Part shown: piece by piece, positions 53,995-62,900 of the stretch | How the letters are laid out: every line of letters starts with the position of its first letter | How positions within the stretch are numbered: the stretch's first letter is position 1 | Origin: Halomonas sp. SpR8 | Lineage (GTDB): Bacteria > Pseudomonadota > Gammaproteobacteria > Pseudomonadales > Halomonadaceae | Reading direction: 5' to 3' | DNA length: 64,000 nucleotides | Assembly (NCBI RefSeq): GCF_031010195.1 | Contig: NZ_JAUAMC010000010.1 | Location: forward strand, 83,841-147,840 | Notes under the pieces: model-generated | Database searches by the model: none | What the model was told of the DNA's origin: nothing | Seen by the model: the letters and a program-made list of their open reading frames with translations, nothing else | Position numbers and translations under genes: made by a program

Positions 53995-55089
53995 TTAGCC
54001 CTCAACGTTATCGCGGTTCTTGAGGTAGGCGTACTCACCCACATCGCTGAACGGACGCAGCAGCTTCTGGAAAGCAGAATAAGACTCGTAAACACGGCGA
54101 GACTCTTCGTCGCTATCGACCTGACGCTGAATCGCTTCCAACGACGAGGTATAAAGCGCCGCCATTACGTCCTCGGGGAAAGTACGCAGTTGAACGCCAT
54201 GCTCATCGACCAGCGCTTCCAGCGCCTGGGCGTTGCGGAAGGCAAATTCGCTGATCATGGCCATGTTAGACGCGCGTGCGGCCTCGCGGATCACGTCTTG
54301 CAGATCTTCCGGCAGCGAATTCCAGGCATCCAGGTTGATCGTGCCTTCCAGTACCGCAGAGGGCTCGTTCCACGCCGAGGTGTAGTAGTAGTCAGCTACC
54401 TGGTGCAAACCAAACGCCAAATCGTTATACGGCCCAACCCAGTCAGCGGCATCCAGTGCGCCGGTTTGCAACGAGGTAAAGATTTCCGAGCCCGGCATAT
54501 TGACGGTACTCACGCCGATGCCGTTCATCGCCTCACCTGCTAAGCCAGGCAGGCGCAGTTTCAGCCCCTGCATATCGTCTAGCGAGTTGATCTCTTTCTT
54601 GAACCAGCCTGCCATCTGCGTGCCGGTATTGCCAACGGCAAACGGCTTCAGGTTGTGATTGGCGTAGATCTCATCCCACAGCTCCTGGCCACCGCCATGG
54701 TACAACCAGGCGTTCATTTCGGTGGTGGTCATGCCGAAAGGTACGGCGGTAAAGAACTGCGAAGCAGCCACTTTGCCGCGCCAGTAGTAAGAGGCGGAGT
54801 GGCCCATTTCAGCGGTTCCAGCAGCCACGGCGTCGAACACCTCCAGGGCGGGTACCAATTCACCCGCACCATGGACGCGGATCTGCATGCGGCCATTGGA
54901 GAGTTGCTCTACCCGGCGGGCGAAATCATTCGCACCGGTGCCCAGAGCAGGAAAGTTTTTCGGCCACGAGGTGACCATGTCCCAGGTATAGGTCTCTTGA
55001 GCACGTGCGCTAGTGGTGGTGACAAAAGGGGCAGCAGCGACACCGGCGGCACCCAGGCCGACGGTTTTGAGAAAGTTACGGCGTTGCAT
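53995..55089 (-). CDS. TRAP transporter solute-binding protein (TakP-like), Tat-exported
   Basis: About 364 residues with a twin-arginine signal (QRRNFLKTVGLGAAGVAAA) cut near ARA-Q. YTWDMVTSWPKNFPALGTGANDFA and GALDAADWVGPYNDLAFGL resemble the TakP-type 2-oxoacid binding proteins of TRAP transporters. It captures a carboxylate in the periplasm. No TRAP membrane genes are adjacent, so it is an orphan here. The ATG at 55089 is used; a TTG three codons earlier is also possible. Confidence 0.88.
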   Translation of the reverse strand: MQRRNFLKTVGLGAAGVAAAPFVTTTSARAQETYTWDMVTSWPKNFPALGTGANDFARRVEQLSNGRMQIRVHGAGELVPALEVFDAVAAGTAEMGHSASYYWRGKVAASQFFTAVPFGMTTTEMNAWLYHGGGQELWDEIYANHNLKPFAVGNTGTQMAGWFKKEINSLDDMQGLKLRLPGLAGEAMNGIGVSTVNMPGSEIFTSLQTGALDAADWVGPYNDLAFGLHQVADYYYTSAWNEPSAVLEGTINLDAWNSLPEDLQDVIREAARASNMAMISEFAFRNAQALEALVDEHGVQLRTFPEDVMAALYTSSLEAIQRQVDSDEESRRVYESYSAFQKLLRPFSDVGEYAYLKNRDNVEG

Positions 55090-55219
55090 GGCGGGCAAGA
55101 CTCCGGAAATTATAGGATATTTTTGTCAGCGCGCATGAATGCGCAGTGTCCGCCCACCAGTATGCGCTAGGCGGGTTTTAATCGGCAAGCCACTGAGCGT
55201 AACGTCATGCTGTTAGTGC

Positions 55220-57418
55220 TTAAAGTGGCGTTAGCTTGGCGAAGCCGAGCACCAGCCATTTGACCCCTTCGCCCTCAAAACTGACCTGTACGCGGGCGCG
55301 GGCGCCTTCGCCCTCCGCATTGAGAATGATCCCTTCGCCGAATACTGGATGCTCAACCCCCTGGCCGACGTGCAAGCTGGGGATATCACCGCTGCTTTCG
55401 ACGCTTTGCTGGGTAAAGGAGGTGCGCGATGCGGTAACCGGGCGTGAAATATGCCCACGCAGGCGGACTTCTTCGAGCAGGTGCGGGGGCAGTTCGCGTA
55501 GAAAGCGCGAGGGGCGGGGAAACACCTCTTTGCCGTGCAAACGGCGGGTTTCGGCGTGTGTCAGGTAGAGCTTCTGCATGGCGCGAGTAACCCCCACATA
55601 GCAAAGCCGCCGCTCCTCTTCGAGCCTGCCCGGCTCTTCGAGCGACATTTTATGCGGGAACAGGCCCTCTTCAACGCCGGCAATAAACACCACAGGGAAT
55701 TCCAGGCCCTTCGCCGAGTGCAGCGTCATTAGCTGGACGCTGTCTTCAAATTCTTCGGCTTCGTGGTCACCGGCGTTGAGGGCAGCTTCGGAGAGAAATG
55801 CTTCCAGCGCCGCCATGCCTTCGCCCGCTTCGGGTGCCTCAAACACATCGCCTTGGGTAAAGGCACGGGCGGCGGTAACCAGCTCTTCCAGGTTTTCAAC
55901 CCGCGCCTGGCCTTTCTCGCCGCGCTCACTTTTGTGATGCTCAATCAAACCGGTATGCACGGTAACGTGATCGATAATCTCGTGCAGCGCCATGCCGGAA
56001 GCATCGTTATCGAGCTGCTCGATCAGATTGGCGAAGGTTTGCACCGCATTAGCGGCGCGGCCTTTCAAGGTGCCGTCGTGAATCGCATCGTGGAGCGCCT
56101 GCCACAGCGGAATGCCTTGCTCACGGGCGCGCAGGCGGACAATCTCCACCGTGCGTGTGCCGATGCCGCGGGTGGGCACGTTGATCACCCGCTCTAGCGA
56201 GGCGTCGTCATCGCGGTTGAGCATCAGGCGTAGATAGGCCAGGGCGTTTTTGATCTCCAGGCGCTCGTAGAAGCGGTGGCCACCGTAAATCCGATAGGGC
56301 ATGCCCTGGCGAATCAGCGTCTCTTCCAGCAGTCGTGACTGGGCATTAGAGCGGTAGAGAATCGCGATATCGCGGCGGTTGAAGCCTTCGTCGACCTTCT
56401 CTTTGATGGTATCGACGATATAGCGGGCTTCTTCCAGGTCGTTAAATCCGGCGTAGATCGAGATTGGCTCGCCCTCGATGCCGTCAGTCCACAGGTTTTT
56501 ACCCATCCGCTCGCTGTTATGGCTGATCAGCGTATTGGCAGCTTCCAGAATCGCGCTGGTAGAGCGATAGTTCTGTTCAAGCCGCACGGTATGGGTTTGC
56601 GGGAACTCCTGCTCAAAGCGGCTGATATTCTCCACCTTGGCGCCACGCCAGCCGTAGATCGACTGGTCGTCATCACCGACGGCGGTCATCGGTGTCTGCA
56701 TGCCGGTGAGCAGTTTTAGCCAAGCGTATTGCAGCGTATTGGTATCCTGAAACTCATCCACCAGTACGTGGCCAAAGCGCTCCTGATAGTGGTTTAACAG
56801 CGCCGGGTTATCGCGCAGTAGCTCAAGGCTTCTCAGCAGCAGCTCGCCGAAATCGACCAGACCGCCCCGCTCGCAGGTGAGCTGGTAGCGCTCGTAGAGC
56901 TCGACCATCTGGCCCATATAGGCATCGCCGTCGACATTGACCTGGTGGGGGCGCAGCCCCTCTTCCTTACAGCCGGAGATAAAGTGCTGCACTTGGCGCG
57001 GCGGGTAGCGCTCGTCGTCGATGGCGTAATCTTTCAGTAGCCGTTTGACCAGGCGTAGCTGATCGTCGGAGTCGATGATTTGAAAGTGTTGCGGCAGCCT
57101 GGCGTCCTGCCAGTGGGTGCGCAGCAGGCGGTGGGCGATGGAGTGAAAGGTGCCCACCCAGACATGGCGCATTGAGATGCTAAGTAGCGCCTCAAGGCGG
57201 GTGCGCATCTCTTTGGCGGCTTTATTGGTAAAGGTGACGGCGAGCAGCGCGTAGGGCGACAACCCTTCCGCCTGCATCAGCCAGGCGATGCGATGCACCA
57301 ATACGCGGGTTTTACCGGAGCCAGCGCCTGCGAGCACCAACAGATTACCTTGGGGGGCGCTCACTGCTTCGCGCTGGGCGGAGTTGAGCTGATCGAGAAT
57401 CGCCGTGACGTCGTCCAT
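55220..57418 (-). CDS. uvrD: DNA helicase II
   Basis: A 732-residue superfamily 1 helicase for mismatch and excision repair. Motif I is VLAGAGSGKTRVLVHRIAWL (about 27-46), motif II is VDEFQDTN (about 219), QNYRST and motif VI YVGVTRAMQKLYL (about 565) are present, and the C-terminal tail ends in the Tudor-like KWLVLGFAKLTPL. Length and order are standard. It stands alone between the TRAP protein and hexR. Confidence 0.96.
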   Translation of the reverse strand: MDDVTAILDQLNSAQREAVSAPQGNLLVLAGAGSGKTRVLVHRIAWLMQAEGLSPYALLAVTFTNKAAKEMRTRLEALLSISMRHVWVGTFHSIAHRLLRTHWQDARLPQHFQIIDSDDQLRLVKRLLKDYAIDDERYPPRQVQHFISGCKEEGLRPHQVNVDGDAYMGQMVELYERYQLTCERGGLVDFGELLLRSLELLRDNPALLNHYQERFGHVLVDEFQDTNTLQYAWLKLLTGMQTPMTAVGDDDQSIYGWRGAKVENISRFEQEFPQTHTVRLEQNYRSTSAILEAANTLISHNSERMGKNLWTDGIEGEPISIYAGFNDLEEARYIVDTIKEKVDEGFNRRDIAILYRSNAQSRLLEETLIRQGMPYRIYGGHRFYERLEIKNALAYLRLMLNRDDDASLERVINVPTRGIGTRTVEIVRLRAREQGIPLWQALHDAIHDGTLKGRAANAVQTFANLIEQLDNDASGMALHEIIDHVTVHTGLIEHHKSERGEKGQARVENLEELVTAARAFTQGDVFEAPEAGEGMAALEAFLSEAALNAGDHEAEEFEDSVQLMTLHSAKGLEFPVVFIAGVEEGLFPHKMSLEEPGRLEEERRLCYVGVTRAMQKLYLTHAETRRLHGKEVFPRPSRFLRELPPHLLEEVRLRGHISRPVTASRTSFTQQSVESSGDIPSLHVGQGVEHPVFGEGIILNAEGEGARARVQVSFEGEGVKWLVLGFAKLTPL

Positions 57419-57496
57419 AGTAGCCGCTGCCGGATCAAAAAATAGGCGGCTAGTCTAGCACAGCCAGGGAACTGGCTGTGTATACAGGTTTGACGA

Positions 57497-58351
57497 TTAG
57501 CTCTCTTCAGGAAAGCGTAGCGTGTTAAGGCTCTTTTTGACCGCTTTAAGCTGTTCGGCGAGTTTCGGGCCGCGGGTTTTGGCGACGCCGACGGCGAGTA
57601 CGTCGATCAGCACCAAATGGGCTATACGTGAGCTAAGTGGGGTATAGATCTCAGTATCTTCATGGACATCGATATATAGCGGCAGGCTGACTTCTTCGGC
57701 TAGCGGCGAGCCGCTAGGGCACAGGCCAATCACCGTCGCGCCCGTTTCGCGGGCCAAGCGCACGCTGGCAACCAGCGCTTTGGTGCGGCCAGTTTGGGAA
57801 ATGGCCACAACGACATCGCCATCGTTCAACGTCACCGCGGACATATTTTGCATATGTGGGTCGGCGTAGGCAGAGGTGGAAATTTGCAGGCGGAAAAACT
57901 TATGCTGAGCATCAAAGGCCACTGCGCCAGAGGCGCCAAAGCCATAAAACTCCACACGATTGGCCATGGCTAACGCGTTAACCGCACGGCCTAAGGCGTC
58001 GTTATCCAGTCGGTCACGCACAGACAGCAGCGTGCCCACCGTCGAGTCAAAGATACTGTGGGAAAACTCAGCGACCGAGTCGCTATCGTTCATGGAAAAC
58101 TGTGCAAACTGGCTGCCGCTAGCCAGCATTTGCGCCAGCTGTAGCTTGAAGTCCTGAAAGCCATTGCACCCCAGGGCACGGCAGAAGCGCACCACGGTGG
58201 GTTCGCTAACGGTGGCTTCGGTGGCCAAATCCACAATACGCATGTGGATGACCTCTTCGGGGTTGCGCAGTACAAACCGCGCCACTTTCTGCTCGGAGCG
58301 TCGAAAGTGCTCCATGCGGCGTCTCATTTCATCGAACAGGGCGCTACTCAC
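57497..58351 (-). CDS. hexR: RpiR-family regulator HexR
   Basis: A 284-residue regulator with an N-terminal RpiR HTH (RIVDLATEATVSEPTVVRFCRALGCNGFQDFK, about 38-69) and a C-terminal SIS sugar-phosphate domain (VEFYGFGASGAVAFDA and VVAISQTGRTKALVASVRLAR). HexR represses Entner-Doudoroff and related genes until it binds KDPG. Its usual target genes are not in the window. Confidence 0.9.
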   Translation of the reverse strand: MSSALFDEMRRRMEHFRRSEQKVARFVLRNPEEVIHMRIVDLATEATVSEPTVVRFCRALGCNGFQDFKLQLAQMLASGSQFAQFSMNDSDSVAEFSHSIFDSTVGTLLSVRDRLDNDALGRAVNALAMANRVEFYGFGASGAVAFDAQHKFFRLQISTSAYADPHMQNMSAVTLNDGDVVVAISQTGRTKALVASVRLARETGATVIGLCPSGSPLAEEVSLPLYIDVHEDTEIYTPLSSRIAHLVLIDVLAVGVAKTRGPKLAEQLKAVKKSLNTLRFPEES

Positions 58352-59160
58352 GTTCAGCTCCTTGGCTCTCTAGCACACATTTGGCTATTTTTAGCATTTG
58401 TCACAGTATGCCTGACTGATGACTCAAATGGGCAAGGAAAGCGTCGTAAGGGTTAGCGTTTAAATGTCGTTAAGCATTTTCTTTAAGATTCGTCATCATT
58501 TTGTCAAGTAGGGTATAGCAAGAACCGACGTGCTGCATTGCATCATTTTAAAAACAGCCTTCATGGAGATCCTAGGCGGCAAGCGGCTTCCTATACTTGT
58601 CTCTGGTGCTCACTACTTCGCAGATGCGTGTTATATGCCTTTGAATGCACCTGACCGTCGCGCCTGACATGAAGCTATTTATTATATCGCATGCCTTTTG
58701 GGGTATTCATAAAATGTAGTGAGGAACGCAGTTAGAAGTCCGCGTAGCAGTGCCTGGTAGCTGAGCATAATGGCTTGAGTTAGCCTGCAAAACCATGTCG
58801 CTGTGGCGGCGACGTCACCCCCTGATTGAGTAGCGCTACATTGTAAAGCCGACTGTGGGATTACTTTTGTAAGCTTAAGCTTACAAAATGTTAGGTTATA
58901 TCTTACAAAAAGGCTCTTTCGATGAATGCTAGAGTTGGTGCCCAAAAGTAACCATTGAAATATCAGCTTCTTTCCATAGTGCCTGGAACAGGATTGAAGG
59001 GAAGTGAAGCGCGTCAGAGCATATGGTCAAATGGTATTACAAGATCGAAAGCGGAACTGCCAGCCTTCATAGTGAAGAATGTTGAAGGTCGAAGCGGGCG
59101 AATTTTAAACGTTTTTAGAGCAGATCGTCGCGAAGCGACTCTGCCATTGCGGATAACTTC
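58352..59160. other. 0.8-kb gap with a GacA-type palindrome
   Basis: No gene is supported. An 87-residue minus-strand frame (58682-58945) has no family-like features. The gap holds the hexR promoter region on the left, the palindrome at 58865-58888 near its centre, and the upstream region of the membrane-protein gene on the right. A small RNA gene in either direction cannot be excluded. Confidence 0.6.
58865..58888. promoter_or_regulatory. perfect 24-bp palindrome with a GacA/UvrY box
   Basis: The centre is TGTAAG-CTTAAG-CTTACA (58868-58885), an exact match to the TGTAAG-N6-CTTACA site bound by GacA/UvrY upstream of rsmY/rsmZ/csrB RNAs; TTT and AAA extend the palindrome to 24 bp. A further half site CTTACA lies at 58902-58907. 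It is about 280 bp upstream of the membrane-protein/RTX genes and about 515 bp from hexR. Confidence 0.65.
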
Positions 59161-59967
59161 ATGCGCTATCTGATGTTGATGTACATCATCATGACTTTCG
59201 GCTTTTTTTGGAATTTCCAGTGGTCGCTGGTCGTGTTCTCCCTCACCTGGGTTGCCTGCCTTGTGTTTCGGCGGCACCTTCCGCAACTGCCCTACCCGGA
59301 TATTCAGGTCGAAAAGATGTATGTGAAGACTCGTCAGAATATGACGATTTATCTCTGTTTTATATCGCCGGCGCTCTGTGTGTCGTTGATTTATCAAGGG
59401 CTATTGATGTTTGGTGGTGATGACTTTTCTCGAGGCTGGCCTCCGTCGCGTATCACTGACTTCTTGGTCTCCCAGAACTATCCGGTCGTGCTGATGGATA
59501 ACATGCTGTTTGATAAGCAAAGTACTCCGCCGGCAGGGTTTGAGATGGTGTATATCTACACCGATATGTTAAGGGCTCATTTTTTTGCTTTCGTCTTCTT
59601 CGTGGCGCACTGGTTCTTTTTTTCTACGTCTAGCATTGAGTATAAGGTTTTTGAAGAGCGGGATCCTATGTATGTCAAGAGTTTTTTGGGGTCTCTTTTT
59701 TGGAAGGTCCCTCTGGTCTTCATCGTGGAGGTGTTTGTCTACTGGATGGCCTCTTACGCGTTTCTAAATATGATTGGGCTGCATTTAGAAAAGCCAGGGT
59801 TGGGGCAGGTCGCGGTCTTTTTGGCCAATCATTTAATTCTTTTGGTTCCGCTGCTGATTTTTTTGTGGTGGGCCGTTTTCTCTGTTGCACAAAGTATGAT
59901 TAATGTCGTTTTGGTAAAACTCTTTATCCTGCGGCGTGGTGGTGATAAAGAGCTGAAGAAAACCTGA
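59161..59967 (+). CDS. unrecognised membrane protein upstream of the RTX gene
   Basis: A 268-residue protein with about six hydrophobic segments: two at the N-terminus (about 1-35), one near 58-80, one near 140-155 and two toward the C-terminus (about 175-200 and 220-250). The tail is basic (LRRGGDKELKKT). No family is recognised. It ends 23 bp before the RTX protein, so the two are probably co-transcribed. An immunity or export-accessory role is possible. No strong ribosome binding site precedes the ATG. Confidence 0.75.
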   Translation: MRYLMLMYIIMTFGFFWNFQWSLVVFSLTWVACLVFRRHLPQLPYPDIQVEKMYVKTRQNMTIYLCFISPALCVSLIYQGLLMFGGDDFSRGWPPSRITDFLVSQNYPVVLMDNMLFDKQSTPPAGFEMVYIYTDMLRAHFFAFVFFVAHWFFFSTSSIEYKVFEERDPMYVKSFLGSLFWKVPLVFIVEVFVYWMASYAFLNMIGLHLEKPGLGQVAVFLANHLILLVPLLIFLWWAVFSVAQSMINVVLVKLFILRRGGDKELKKT

Positions 59968-59990
59968 GTTTCTGACAAAGGGGGTGTGGG

Positions 59991-62900
59991 ATGGCGGTTA
60001 ATAACGAGGAAACAGTGGCAGCACAAGAAGAAGCGGTTTTGGAGGGTTCAGCGCAACACAGTAACGGCGTTAACGATGACGCCATGGTGGAGCTGATTCG
60101 CTTGAGCCAGAGCCCTTATATCAGCTCTTTGCTTTCTGAAGACGAGGCAACCCTAGAGGGCAAAGACCTGAGCGAAGATGAAGCGTTTCAAGATCTCTTG
60201 TCCAGAATGAATGACGCATCACTCGACTCAGACATTCAGGCTGTCTCCGTGGGAGTGACCGGCGGTGCGGTGGGTTATCAACAGAAAGTATACGAAAATG
60301 CCAGCAGTGCTCTGAAAAGAGGAATAGAACAAGGTAACTTCGATCTCTTTGAAAACAGCAATACAGGCCCTCTGGACAGGGGGGTGGTGGAGGGTATTGC
60401 AGAAAAGGCGGATGACTTTGCCAAACTGGCGAATAACCTGAAACACATAGGAATCGCAGTGACGGCGGGTGTTGCGGGTTATAATATTGCCAATGCGCCC
60501 GAGGGAGAAAATCTGGCACAGGCTGAAAAAGAAGTCGTTGCTATTTCTGCTTCCGTGATAACCGGTGTTATTACTACAGCTGCTTTTGGAGTTGTTTTCC
60601 CAGCAACCTTCGCAGCGATTATCGGCGCTGTTGCGGCAACAGGCGTGTCAGTGGCCTTGACTGATGAAGATGAAAACGGTGACGCACTAATCGATACGGT
60701 GGTCGATGATATCAATAGCGCTTTGGAACCTCTAAGCCAAGCCTTGGATGATGTGTTTGGCAAGCTATCAGATTTTATAAACAATGACTTAGCCAACTGG
60801 GATCCCTTCGGCTTATCGCCCGACGCCGACGACCTGCCCAGCTTCGATCAGGCCGAGCGTAAGGCCTCTCCGATCGTCATTGACTTGGATGGCGATGGTC
60901 TCGAAACCCTTTCTAGAGAAGACGGCATCCACTTCGATCACGACGGAAATGGCCTGGCTGAGAAGAGCGGTTGGGTCGCGGCCGATGATGGCATGCTAGT
61001 ACGTGATCTAAATGATAACGGCCAGATCGATAGTGGCCGGGAGCTGTTTGGTGACCAAACCCTGTTAAAAAATGGAAATCGCGCTACGAACGGCTTCGAA
61101 GCGCTTGCCGAGTTGGACAGCAACGGCGATGGTCAAGTCGATGCTGAGGAGGTTGACCAGCAGGGAGTCCTGATCTGGCGGGATGCCAGCGGCGACGGCA
61201 AGGCACAGGAGGATGAATTGCTGAGTTTCGCCGAGGCGGGGCTTGCGTCGGTGGCGATCGACTACCGCAACGTGATTGAGGTGGACGGCCAGGGGAACGA
61301 TATCTTGCAGCGCGGCGAAGCGCAAACGGAATCGGGTGAAACACGCGAGGCAGCGGATATCTGGTTCGCCATCGATCCACAGGATACCCAGTTGGTCGAG
61401 AGGCTAACGCTGAGCGATACGGTAGTTGCCCTACCAGATATCGCTGCATTTGGCAAAGTGTTCGATTTGCATCAGGCAATGATGCGCGATCCGATTTTAG
61501 AGTCTCTGGTTCAGCAGTTCGTCGATGCTGACTCGGATGTGACACGCCAGGCACTGCTCGAACCGCTGATCTATCAATGGACCGGGGCAGCCGATACCGA
61601 CCCTAACAGCCGTGACGAATATGGGCATGTTTATATAGATGCGCGCAAAGTCGTGGCGCTGGAGGCGCTAGTTGGGCGTGGTTACGACAGCGGTCAAGGC
61701 GGCAACTTCGTTCAGGGTCTACAGGCAGCCAACATTCTCGAAGCTCAGTTCGCGCGCTTCGAGAGCTATGTGCATGGCCAACTTCTGATGCGCAGTGATT
61801 TTCGAGATGTATTCAATACTCTGACATTGACCATCGAATTTGACGGTAGCAGCTTGCGACCTGCGCTTGATACCACCGTATTTGCGTCGTCCCTAAGAGG
61901 GCTAGTTGATGCTGGTCGGGGTGATGAGGTGGTCAACATTATCAAAGTGATACAGGACGCCGACAGCTATTCCACTCCTCTAAAGGAAGTAACAGAAGCC
62001 TTGCGTTTGGACGCAGCATTGGTTCCCTGGTTAGAACGGACTGCCATGACGGGGACTGCCAAAGACGATATTGTCAAGGGCACTCGTAACGATGATTGGA
62101 TCGATGGGCGAGAAGGAAATGATCGTCTGGAAGGCGGCGTAGGGAACGATACCTATCATTACGATCTCGGTGACGGTAGCGACATCATCAACGATACCGG
62201 TGGATTGGATACGCTGGCCTTTGGAGTTGGCATTACCCAGGACGACCTGACCGTCACCCGTGATGCAACAAATCTCTTTATCACTCTTCCTGATGGAGCT
62301 GGTGGGTCGGCGACCCTGCGGCTAGAACGAGTTTTTGACACTGAAAATAACCTACGCAGCACGGCGATCGAACGTTTTACCTTCGCTGATGGTAATGATG
62401 TTGGGGTGGAGCAGTTGATCGAACAGATCGATCAGAAAGCGACCGAAGAAGACGATCGGCTTTACGGTTTTGATGGTGACGATCACTTCGATGGCTTGGA
62501 GGGCAATGATCGAATAGTAGGTGGCGCTGGAAACGATGTCCTTATTGGAGGGGAGGGCAACGATACTCTGCGAGGCGGAGCTGGCAATGACCGTTTGTTT
62601 GGTGGAAACGGTGATGATGCGCTTGAGGGTGGCTCTGGCGCGGATACTTACTATTTCGCTGCGGGATGGGGAGTAGATAGGATTAACAACTATGCTCGTG
62701 GTGGCGACAGTGCGAAAGACGTTATCCGTTTTGCTGACGATATCATTCCAGGCGATATTGTAGTGCGTCGCAGTGGTAACGACCTGCTTCTGACGCGAGA
62801 AGGGAGTGCCGACCGCATTCAAGTAGCGAATTACTTTAATGGTGCGGACGTCGGAATTCATGCCGTGGATGTGATTCGCTTTGGCGATGGCACCGAGTGG

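Noticed and set aside
58865..58888. HexR operator, since hexR is adjacent.
   Set aside because: The HexR site has TGTAA and TTACA arms 5 bp apart; here they are 8 bp apart, which fits the GacA box instead.
58682..58945. An 87-residue minus-strand reading frame in the gap.
   Set aside because: No ribosome binding site or family-like features, and it stops short of the palindrome without a protein-like composition.
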